64,000 nucleotides of DNA from Actinostola sp. cb2023 (taxonomy: Eukaryota; Cnidaria; Anthozoa; Actiniaria; Actinostolidae), in the NCBI GenBank assembly GCA_033675265.1, contig JAUJYZ010001399.1, forward strand, positions 289,897 to 353,896, in the 5' to 3' direction. The stretch's first letter is position 1, and every line of letters begins with the position of its first letter. The notes beneath the pieces were generated by a model. The model ran no database searches, had not been told where the DNA came from, and was given only the letters and a program-made list of their open reading frames with translations. This document shows, piece by piece, positions 31,688 to 50,313 of this stretch. The translations under genes were made by a program, and so were the position numbers.

Positions 31688-32860
31688 ATAATATGATTCA
31701 CACCAGAAAACCCTCTTCGAACCGTTTCGCTGGCAGACGTACAACGACTTGCTCGACGCCCCACCCTCCTCCCCGCAGCGATGAATCAGCCTATCACCCA
31801 TTCCCACTGTGAGCTACACGCTCACAACCGCCTCGGAGGTCTTCTCCCACATCTGAATACACCGATATTCCTCGAGGCATTGTGTGTGATGGCTCTCAGT
31901 GGGAATACATTACAATTGTATTATATTATTATATTATCATACTTGGACGGGACTCGGAAGGTAGTCAGGCGTGCATGTAATGCATGGTGCGTTGGAATGC
32001 ACAACTTTAGCAAGTATTCTGTACAATAGAGATGCATGACAAAGAAAACATAACACAAATAAGATGCGGTTGTCATACTCTAGAAATGGGCATGCAAAAG
32101 TCTTCGGATTTGAGAATAATATTCGACCGTGTTAAAGTGTTTCAATGAACTTGAAACTTCAGGGTTATTGAATGTGCTATCTAAACTAATTGACTTGGTA
32201 GTTAGAGAAAAATTCATCACCGGATTTTTCAGTTTTACCTCTTTCAGTAAAGACAAGTGATATCTTTGACAAAAGAGACAAAATGCATATCTTTACTGGA
32301 ACTCGTATTTTTCGAAATCGAATGAAGCGATTTCTTTCCGTTTCCTAAAAGGAATCTCGAAAAGATTGCAGAACAATATGAGCTCAAAAAAAGTTTACTT
32401 AAAGTCCATAAAGCGAAGTTTTTGGGCACCCGACACAATTGTCTAGGATTGTTTACAAATTCGCTACCAAAAAGTTCCGATTCGATCTATTTGCAAACGC
32501 TTCCATAGAAATCATCGAAACTTCGTAAACTTGAAGACGACCATGTGAACTTTATGTCTTGAAGACAATTTTTTAAACAAAACTCTACTCTCTCTGAAAA
32601 TCGAATTTATTCAAAAAGCGTAATAACGTCATTTTGGCGCTAGAATAACTCCGATCGTGATGAAACATATATCATAGCAAACTTTAATCTATCTCTAGAC
32701 TTGTTATAAAAATTGATTTTAAATTAGTTTGTCAGCAGAAACGAATTTTCCGTTCAAACATGGAAGGTAACGCCACCTAAAAACCCAGTCCAGCCACCTT
32801 AACACGCATAACATTTCGCGTTGTGTTTTATCATCAGGACAACCCGTATTGTATTTTCTA
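31688..32860. other. No gene seen
   Basis: Unrecognised sequence between the integrase fragment and the TTTCATC minisatellite. It contains short dyads around CTCACTGGGA / TCTCAGTGGGAA. Mirrored at 53770-54938. Confidence 0.45.
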
Positions 32861-32869
32861 ACAAAAGGA

Positions 32870-33250
32870 GCTCCATCTTTTTGGTTTCATCTTTTTTTTC
32901 ATCTTTTTGGTTTCATCTTTTTTTATATCTTTTGGTTTATTATGGAGCGCTCCCATCTTTTGGTTTCATATTTTTGGTTTCATCTTTTTTTTTCATCTTT
33001 TTGGTTTCATCTTTTTTTCATCTTTTTGGTTTCATCTTTTTTTTCATCTTTTTGGTTTCATCTTTTTTTTTCATCTTTTTGGTTTCATCTTTTTTTCATC
33101 TTTTTGGTTTCATCTTTTTTTTTCATCTTTTTGGTTTCATCTTTTTTTTCATCTTTTTGGTTTCATCTTTTTTTCATCTTTTTGGTTTCATCTTTTTTTT
33201 CATCTTTTTGGTTTCATCTTTTTTTCATCTTTTTGGTTTCATCTTTTTTT
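32870..33250. repeat. TTTTTGGTTTCATC minisatellite (left arm)
   Basis: Alternating TTTTTGGTTTCATC and TTTTTTTTCATC units, period about 25 bp. It adjoins the polymerase B C-terminus. Phe-rich open frames of up to 191 codons are periodicity artefacts. Mirror copy at 53384-53750. Confidence 0.9.
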
Positions 33251-35470
33251 TAAATATATATATATTTTGTTTGTATTCTTATATCCGTATGCATATGTAT
33301 GTATCTGGTCTGAAGAAATATTCCTTTTATCATCTTCTCTATTTAATGCTATTTTATTTACCTCCTCTGTATATAACTCATGGTTGTGACTTCTAATAAC
33401 ATTCATTTTTCGAAGTTGTGTTTCTCCTTCAAATAAACATCTTTTATAATCATCAAAACTTATATCATTTTTAACAACTGTTCTTTTTATTCCCTTACAT
33501 CGTTTTTCTTATTTTTCTTCACATTTATATGAATATAGTTTTGCACGTAATCCAACAAATTCTGTAATTGTTTTTCCATCTGCTTCATCCTTAAACATAC
33601 CGATAACTTTTTTGTTAACACCTGTTTCTATTTTTGATTTATGATCTTTTGGATAATTGCTTGTATCAAACTTTGTTTTAATATCTTTCTGTATATCCAT
33701 ATAAAAATCATCTGTTTCTATTTCATACATTAGTGAGTCTGTATCTGTAAATAATAATTTTGCTTGATCATTATATTTTTCTTTTATATAATTATAATGA
33801 AAATCATACATTAATGTTTTACTGAGATCTAATATAGACATACCCAGATATATAGGTTTATCGAATTTTAACTTTGTTCTCTTCATATGTATAGCTGTCA
33901 AGTTTTCTGAAAATATAATTCTGTGAAAATAGTTAGGTTTACAAATAAGTTTTTTTGTCATTTGCACCTCAGAAGTAACAAGTTTAATATCAACCCTATT
34001 TCGTATATTTTCCATAGTTTTTCCAAATACTGAATTATTCATTAATTTGAAGAAATCTTTTTCGAAATCATTTTTCGCATTTGTACGTAAATCCGTATTA
34101 AGATTTATATATGGTTTTAACCAATCGGTTTCATTGAATTTTATACCTCTGTGAATTTTAATTATTTTCAACCCTAGACTTTTGGCTCCTGTACTGTTTC
34201 AATGTTTGATGATGAATAATATATTTCTTTTTATTACCAAGGTTAGGTAGTAATTTCTCAACCTTGTTAACTATCATTCTTTCTGGTGCTAATGGATAAT
34301 CGTTATGAAGATTGTGAAGTTTTTTTGGATATTCTAAATCTACTTCCAAAATACATGGATGCTTTTCCCAATGTTCTAATTCTTTTACACCCATCCATTC
34401 AAAACCGTGTGTTGGAAGTTTTTCACTCATCGCCCATCCATATAAATTATTAGCATCTAGATATTGAATATATTTTGATTTTTCTTCTGGAATATAGCCA
34501 TCCATATATTTATTATTAGCTTTACCATATCTTGTGGATATCATTGATACTCCGCTGCGAATACCTTTTTCTATCATATTAATCATATCTATATCATTTA
34601 ATAATTCTAATTCTATTTTTGTTGTTTTTAGACATGCGCTCCATGCTAGACCTGGTGCTGTATAATACCATGCGGGGTCTAAGTTATAGTTTTTTTATAC
34701 AAACTGTTCTAAAATTCTCAAATACGTCGGCTAATAATATTACATCTGATTTTAGATATAAATTATGGTACTCTTTCATATTTTTTATTTTGAATTTTTT
34801 CCAGATATTCTGGGCATGTTTATAATCATCGTCTGAAATGTCCTCTTTATTAAGTTTAGAATAAAACTCTTCTATTGGTGGGAGGCTTGTATCATCCAAC
34901 TTTTTTATACTGTTAATATAGTCATATGGATATACTCCTTTTCTTAATAATAAATCCAACTTTTCTCCTTTATAAAAATTTGCCATATTCAAACAGGATG
35001 ATTTATCAAGATTTTCAACTAAAGTTCCAAGACCTGCAGCCATAAATCTTAAACTATCAATAAATCTTATTTCTCGTTTGATATTCACATCTTTAATATA
35101 TTTATCTACAACTATCTGTTTTTGTGAAAGATATATATTTCTCTTCATTATTTGGAATACAGGTTTTATCACCTTCTCCTACTCCAAGATTTTTTATGAA
35201 TAAGTGTGCATCATAACCAGATAAGTTGTGGAATATTACTGGGTAGAATTTTGGTATTTGATAATTAAAAATTACAATCGTTGTGTGCGGCACCTCTATA
35301 TATTCCAGTAATGTGACAGTGGTCTAATCACCGGTCTCCATTTAGGACTTCCTCACAGATATGACACTTTTTGTAAAAAGATTGAACTTTGACAGGTAAT
35401 ATACTCAAGATTGTTTGGATATGGCGTTAGGTTTTGGGAGTGCTCGACATTTATAGTTAAATGTCTCGGA
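33250..35470 (-). pseudogene. Polinton-type protein-primed DNA polymerase B (left arm)
   Basis: Minus-strand pieces in order: a zinc cluster near 35370-35290; exonuclease motif (FHNLSGYDAHLFIKNL, about 35240); exonuclease III (YHNLYLKSDVILLADVF, about 34740); polymerase motif A (YLDANNLYGWAM, about 34450); motif B ([14 protein letters not shown], about 34040); motif C ([11 protein letters not shown], about 33740); and the C-terminal part down to about 33270. Family B polymerases of Polintons replicate the element by protein priming. It is broken by frame changes near 35120 (extra A, this arm only), 34685 and 34175 (both arms) and a stop at about 33511 (both arms). Catalytic residues are kept, so loss of function looks recent or partly reflects sequence error. 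Confidence 0.85.
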
Positions 35471-35756
35471 TTCGGATGATACCATTTCCGGTTTTGACAA
35501 ACTTCGAAAACCGTCTCAAACAAAATATTTTAAAAAAACAATTGATCAAAATCAATATGATTTTTGTTCATTACATATAATGGTTGTCTTTCACCGAAAA
35601 AATTACGGGAAATCGGGCGGGGGCCGGAATTTACCTTATCCGTTCTTACACGGACAGCCTCTTCAACCAACTCATTCATTTTCAAGTACTTCCTCGAACA
35701 ACTTGACATTTTCCTTTTCACAATGCCCGATGAAGCTCATTGAGCGTCTTGTCTTA

Positions 35757-36480
35757 TAATAAATCCAACTTTTATGCTTGATGGTTTGGTTACCATATTC
35801 AAACAGGATGATTTTACAAGGGGGAGGGGTTCCAAGACCTGGTTAAATCTTAAACTATCAATAAATCTTATTTCTCCAGATATTCTCATCTTTAAATATT
35901 TATCTACAACTATCTGTTTTGTGAAAGGATATATATTTCTATTATTATTTGGAATACAGGTTATATCACCTTCTCCTGGGTGTAGATTTTTTATGAATAA
36001 GTGTCCTGCATTCATAACTTGATAAGTTGTGGAATATGACACTGGGTAGAATTTTGGTATTTGATTATTAATATTACAATCGATCGTTTGTTACACGGGG
36101 ACATGCTTGATGGTTTCCAGTTACACGGGGACATGCTTGATGGTTTGGTTACACGGGGACATGCTTGATGGTTTGGTTACAAGGGGACATGCTTGATGGT
36201 TTATACTCAAATTGTTTTGGATGATGGTTTGGTTACACGAGGGACATGCTTGATTTATAGTTGGTTACTCGGGGACATGCTTGATGGTTTTGGTTACACG
36301 GGGACATGCTTGATGGTTTGGTTACACGGGGACCAAATTGATGATTTTGGTACATGGGGACATGGTTGATCTTTGGTTACACGGGGACATGCTTGATGGT
36401 TTGGCGGGGGCGGGGAATTTACCTTATCCGTTTCTTACACGGACAGCCTCTTAAATCATACTCACAGTTATGGTTGGTTA
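35757..36480. other. Mosaic of polymerase and 28-bp repeat sequence
   Basis: Short blocks of the polymerase upstream/exonuclease region alternate with fragments of the 28-bp unit, sometimes within one line: CTTGATGGTTTGGTTACC joined to polymerase sequence at 35776-35795, and TACTCAAATTGTTTTGGAT inside the array at about 36204. The right arm at 50120-50880 shows the same polymerase region clean. It looks like a consensus built from two templates, or repeated recombination. Confidence 0.6.
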
Positions 36481-37619
36481 CAGGGGGACATGCTTGATGG
36501 TTTGGTTACACGGGGACATGCTTGATGGTTTGGTTACACGGGGACATGCTTGATGGTTTGGTTACACGGGGACATGCTTGATGGTTTGGTTACACGCCAC
36601 ATGAATTGATGGTTTGGGGGTTGGGGAAACATGCTTGATGGTTTGGGTTTGGGACATGCTTGATGGTTTGCTTACACGGGACATGCTTGATGGTTTACTT
36701 ACAGGGGGACATGCTTGTAAGTTTGGTTACACGGGGACATGCTTGATGGTTTGGTTACACAGGGACATGCTTGATTATTTTGGTTACACGGGGACATGCT
36801 TGATGGTTTGGTTACACGGGGACATGCTTGATGGTTTGGTTACACGGGGACATGCTTGATGGTTTGGTTACACGGGGACATGCTTGATGGTTTGCTTACA
36901 CGGGGACATGCTTGATGGTTTGGTTACACGGGGACATGCTTGATGGTTTGCTTACACGGGGACATGCTTGATGGTTTGGTTACACGGGGACATGCTTGAT
37001 GGTTTGGTTACACGGGGACATGCTTGATGGTTTGGTTACAGGGGGACATGCTTGATGGTTTGGTTACAGGGGGACATGCTTGATGGTTTGGTTACACGGG
37101 GACATGCTTGATGGTTTGGTTACAGGGGGACATGCTTGATGGTTTGGTTACACGGGGACATGCTTGATGGTTTGGTTACACGGGGACATGCTTGATGGTT
37201 TGGTTACACGGGGACATGCTTGATGGTTTGGTTACACGGGGATATGCTTGATGGTTTGGTTACACGGGGACATGCTTGATGGTTTGGTTACACGGGGACA
37301 TGCTTGATGGTTTGGTTACACGGGGGAGATGCTTGATGGTTTGGTTACACGGGGACATGCTTGATGGTTTGCTTACACGGGACATGCTTGATGGTTTGGT
37401 TACAGGGGGACATGCTTGATGGTTTGGTTACACGGGGACATGCTTGATGGTTTGCTTACACGGGGACATGCTTGATGGTTTGGTTACACGGGGACATGCT
37501 TGATGGTTTGGTTACACGGGGACATGCTTGATGGTTTGGTTACACGGGGACATGCTTGATGGTTTGGTTACACGGGGACATGCTTGATGGTTTACTTACA
37601 CGGGGACATGCTTGATGGT
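36481..37619. repeat. 28-bp minisatellite array, copy 2
   Basis: About 40 clean units with the core ACATGCTTGATGGTTTGGTT, running up to the end of CRYM copy 2. Unlike copies 1 and 3, the roughly 48-bp spacer between the polyadenylation signal and the array is missing here. Confidence 0.95.
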
Positions 37620-37639
37620 TGAATGTAATATTTATTCTA

Positions 37640-41615
<3,976 letters not shown>

Positions 41616-41820
41616 CTTGAAATGAAGAAGTCAGTGAGAACACTGAAGGTTATCGAGGGTGTTTTATTACACTGTACATGTACAAAGAGACCATTTAAAA
41701 TAAAAATAATAAGGAGAAGTTGGAAGACAAGAAATATTTCCATTGATTGTTGAATATTGGATAACTGAATGACAAATGGATTGAAAGAATGAATGATGTA
41801 CATTGTACACATGTACAGCA

Positions 41821-41852
<32 letters not shown>
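41821..41852. repeat. Poly(G) tract, copy 2
   Basis: 32 consecutive G in intron 1 of CRYM copy 2, equivalent to 7530-7558 and to the 17-base tract at 44698-44714. Confidence 0.95.
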
Positions 41853-42432
41853 CTCATACTCCATCGTTCACCACCAAATCCTCCCCTCTAGCGCTCCCCT
41901 CCTCAAACATATAAATTTAAGGAGTAGACCGGACCAGAGGATCGGATTAGGCGGGTCACTGCATGGCACCCTGGATTGTAAAAGTTGGTCAATATACAGC
42001 TATTTCAAAAAAGGTTGGTGAAGGTTGGTGAAGGTTTTGTTGCATCTTGCATCTTGCATACCAAGCCCGAAATGTATTGTGGATCATATATAAAATAATG
42101 TCAGCATGCACATACAGAAGAAATATGCTGGTTCCATATTGTGAAGACAAAATTTGGGAAAATTCCCAGAGTCCATATTGTTGTGACCTTTCGCTGACTC
42201 CATTCACATCGCCCATAGTGCATTTCAGGCTTGGTATGCAAGATGCAAGATGCAACAAAACCCAAAACCTTCACCAACCTTTTTTTGAAATACATGTAGC
42301 TTAAGCTGTATATTGAAAATAGGTTTGACTGACTATTATAATGGATATACAATATTACACATGTACACGTACTGCACATCATGATATACAATGCATGCAT
42401 GCTGGCCTGTAATTATACAGCTGTCTATAGAT

Positions 42433-43005
42433 CCCGACGTAGTCAATTGATAAAAATCGATATCGAATCGGTAAAAAATCGATATCCTTGAATTGATTGA
42501 TATATCGATCAATCGGTAAAAATCGATATCACACTTTTTTTCTTTAATATCGATTTTTATCGATTGACGTGATTTATCGTTTTTATCGTTTTCCTTCTGT
42601 GGATCGTTTTGTTTCTTAGTGAGGACTCGATCTGAACTGACTTGCTACATTGAACACCCATATCTACATCTACATCTTGTTACGTCGGTAGTATTGTTAA
42701 TAAATAAAAAGATAATAACAATAAAAATATATATATTGATTTTAGAATAAAAGAAGTTGCAGTTTGTCAATAGTAGTTTGGTTTATGCGTCTCGGTAATT
42801 GCACTCTAGGGTCAATCAGATGATATTCACACACATTATTACGCGAAAACAGCAAAACCGTTAAAAATCGATAAAAATCGATATCACACACACCTATTTT
42901 TTTTTCTTTATCGATTTCTACCGATTTCCGTTAAAAATCGATAACCATCACTTGATTTTTATCGATTTGTATCAATATCGATTTTTATCGATTGACTACG
43001 TCGGG
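42433..43005. mobile_element. ATCGAT-rich MITE with CCCGACGTAGTCAAT ends (left arm)
   Basis: 573 bp with inverted ends CCCGACGTAGTCAATTGATA and its near-complement, flanked by TATAGAT on both sides (42426-42432 and 43006-43012). The interior holds many ATCGATTTTTATCGAT dyads. Copy 1 lacks it near 7773-7780. Mirror copy at 43539-44108. Confidence 0.75.
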
Positions 43006-43214
43006 TATAGATGCACTACTAGTCATGTATATAGGCTCTTTCGTCGTGTACCAGAATCTATTGTTCATGATAATACAATAGCAGAGTGTAGAGTCATTTG
43101 TTTTGAACATTAATTGTTCCATTGTGAACACTGTTGTTTGTTAGCCAATACACAATGGCACTTAATACCCTAGTATATGGACATTCAGAAATGCATTATT
43201 AGCCTGTATAGCTA

Positions 43215-43309
43215 GTCTCCCTCGCATCCGTCATTAGTTCCATCACGCAACGCTGTGGGCCGAGAGCATTGCGTGACATGGAACTAAATGACGGAAGCGA
43301 GGCGTAGAC
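43215..43309. mobile_element. Foldback MITE at the palindrome centre
   Basis: A 95-bp hairpin of the GTCTCCCTCGCA family, orthologous to the one at 9137-9230 in CRYM intron 1. The loop GTGGGCCGAG (about 43254-43263) is the symmetry point for both the hairpin and the 31.8-kb inverted repeat. The right half has decayed more (GAAGCGAGGCGTAGAC). Confidence 0.85.
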
Positions 43310-43538
43310 TAGCTATACAGGCTAATAATGCATTTCAGAAAGAATGTCCATAGGGAGGAGGGGTATTAAGTGCCATTGTGTATTGGCTAACAACACACAG
43401 TGTGAGGGCTCACAATGGAACAATTAATGTTCAATCAACAAATGACTCTACACTCTGCGATTGTAATTTATCATGAAAAATAGATTCTGGTACACGACGA
43501 AAGGAGCCTATATACATGACTAGTAGTGCATCTATAAC

Positions 43539-44108
43539 CGACCGTAGTCAATCGATAAAAATCGATATATACTAATCGATAAAAATCAAGTGATGGTATC
43601 GATTTTTAACGGAAATCGGTAGAAATCGATAAAGAAAAAAAGGTGTGATATCGATTTTTACTCGATTTTTTAACGGTTTTGCTGTTATTCGCGTAATAAT
43701 GTGTTGAATATCATCTGATTGACCCTAGAGTGCAATTACCGAGACGCATAAACCAAACTACTATTGACAACTGGCAACTTCTTTTATTCTAAAATCAATA
43801 TATATATTTTTATTGTTATTATCTTTTTATTTATTACGATACTACCGACGTAACAAGATGTAGATGTAGATATGGGTGTTCATGTAGCAAGTCAGTTCAG
43901 ATCGAGTCCTCACTAAGAAACAAAACGATCCACAGAAGGAAAACGATAAAAACGATAAATCACGTCAATCGGATAAAAATCGATATTAAAGAAAAAAAGT
44001 GTGTGATATCGATTTTTACCGATTGATCGATACAAATCGTATTCAATCAATTCAAGATATCGATTTTTACCGATTCGATATCGATTTTTATCAATTGACT
44101 ACGTCGGG
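43539..44108. mobile_element. ATCGAT-rich MITE (right arm)
   Basis: Inverted copy of 42433-43005. One end has decayed (ACCGACCGTAGTC instead of CCCGACGTAGTC). Confidence 0.75.
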
Positions 44109-44697
44109 ATCTATAGACAGCTGTATAATTACAGGCCAGCATGCATGCATTGTATATGATGTGCAGTACGTGTACATGTGTAATATTGTATATCCATTAT
44201 AATAGTCAGTCAAAACCTAGTTTTCAATATACAGCTTAAGCTACATGTATTTCAAAAAAAGGTTGGTGAAGGTTTTGGGTTTTTGTTGCATCTTGCCATC
44301 TTGCATACCAAGCCTGAAATGCACTATGGGCGATGTGAAAGCCTGAGAGTCAGCGAAAAAAGGTCACAACAATATGGACTCTGGGAATTTTCCCAAATTT
44401 TGTCTTCACAATATGGAACCAGCATATTTCTTCTGTATGTGCATGCTGACATTATTTATATATGATCCACAATACATTTCGGGCTTGGTATGCAAGATGC
44501 AAGATGCAACAAAACCTTCACCAACCTTCACCAACCTTTTTTGAAATAGCTGTATATTTGACCAACTTTTACAATCCAGGGTGCCATGCAGTGACCCGCC
44601 TAATCCGATCCTCTGGTCCGGTCTACTCCTTAAATTTATATGTTTGAGGAGGGGAGCGCTAGAGGGGAGGATTTGGTGGTGAACGATGGAGTATGAG

Positions 44698-44714
44698 CCC
44701 CCCCCCCCCCCCCC
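44698..44714. repeat. Poly(C) tract, copy 3
   Basis: 17 consecutive C, the inverted equivalent of the 32-G tract at 41821. The length difference is typical of slippage or of consensus error. Confidence 0.9.
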
Positions 44715-44919
44715 TGCTGTACATGTGTACAATGTACATCATTCATTCTTTCAATCCATTTGTCATTCAGTTATCCAATATTCAACAATCAATGGAAATA
44801 TTTTCTTGTCTTCCAACTTCTCCTTATTATTTTTATTTTAAATGGTCTCTTTGTACATGTACAGTGTAATAAACACCCTCGATAACCTTCAGTGTTCTCA
44901 CTGACTTCTTCATTTCAAG

Positions 44920-49012
<4,093 letters not shown>

Positions 49013-49069
49013 TAGAATAAATATTACATTCAAAGTAGAGTATGACTGAGTGCTCTCGTCTAAATTTCT

Positions 49070-49824
49070 ACCAAACCCTCAAGCATGTCCCCGTGTAACC
49101 AAACCATCAAGCATGTCCCCGTGTAACCAAATCATCAAGCATGTCCCCGTGTAACCAAACCATCAAGCATGTCCCCGTGTAACCAAACCATCAAGCATGT
49201 CCCCGTGTAACCAAACCATCAAGCATGTTCCCGTGTAACCAAACCATCAAGCATGTCCCCGTGTAAGCAAACCATCAAGCATGTCCCCGTGTAACCAAAC
49301 CATCAAGCATGTCCCCGTGTAACCAAACCATCAAGCATGTCCCCGTGTAACCAAACCATCAAGCATGTCCCCGTGTAACCAAACCATCAAGCATGTCCCC
49401 CTGTAACCAAACCATCAAGCATGTCCCGTGTAAGCAAACCATCAAGCATGTCCCCCTGTAACCAAACCATCAAGCATGTCCCCCTGTAACCAAACCATCA
49501 AGCATGTCCCCGTGTAACCAAACCATCAAGCATGTCCCCGTGTAACCAAACCATCAAGCATGTCCCCCTGTAACCAAACCATCAAGCATGTCCCGTGTAA
49601 GCAAACCATCGAGCATGTCCCCGTGTAACCAAACCATCAAGCATGTCCCCGTGTAAGCAAACCATCAAGCATGTCCCCATGTAACCAAACCATCAAGCAT
49701 GTCCTCGTGTAAGCAAACCATCAAGCATGTCCCCGTGTAACCAAAACCATCAAGCATGTCCCCGTGTAACCAAACCATCAAGCATGTCCCCGTGTAACCA
49801 AACCATCAAGCATGTCCCCGTGTA

Positions 49825-49825
<1 letters not shown>
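49070..49825. repeat. 28-bp minisatellite array, copy 3
   Basis: About 27 inverted units (complement of ACATGCTTGATGGTTTGGTT). Its junction with the CRYM 3' flank matches copy 1, not copy 2. A few more units follow the insertion at 49826-50006. Confidence 0.95.
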
Positions 49826-49857
<32 letters not shown>

Positions 49858-50006
49858 CCTTTATTAACGTGTCAAATTACCTAGCTTACAAGTGTAAACT
49901 AATTGAGTACACCTATCTACCTAAAATCTACACCCATACCCAAACCCAAAGCCCCAACTAATTTCCCCAACCCCTCCCCTTATTTAAATTCTATCTGGCG
50001 TAAAAT
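49826..50006. mobile_element. (AAT)n retroposon-like insertion in the 28-bp array
   Basis: About ten AAT triplets then AAACCTTTATTAACGTGTCA and a C-rich stretch, interrupting the array. It is related to the intronic fragment at 4262 and absent from the left arm. Confidence 0.55.
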
Positions 50007-50313
50007 GTAACCAAACCATCAAGCATATCCCCGTGTAACCATTACTATGGTGTAACCAAACCATCAAGCATGTCCCTGTGTAACCAAACCATCAAGCATG
50101 TCCCTGTGTAACCAACCATAACTGTGAGTATGATTTAAGAGGCTGTCCGTGTAAGAACGGATAAGGTAAATTCCGGCCCCCGCCCGATTTCCCTAATTTT
50201 TTCGGTGAAAGACAACCATTATATGTAATGAACAAAAATCATATTTATTTGGATCAATTGTTTTTTTTTTAATATTTTGTGAGACGGTTTTCGAAGTTAC
50301 CTCAAAACCGGAA

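Noticed and set aside
32821..33396. Phe-rich membrane-like proteins of 134-191 codons
   Set aside because: They are translations of the TTTCATC minisatellite in three overlapping frames; mirrored at 53227-53804.
41803..42021. Gly-run or Pro-run frames across the poly(G) tract
   Set aside because: They are driven by the homopolymer, and the tract length differs in each copy.
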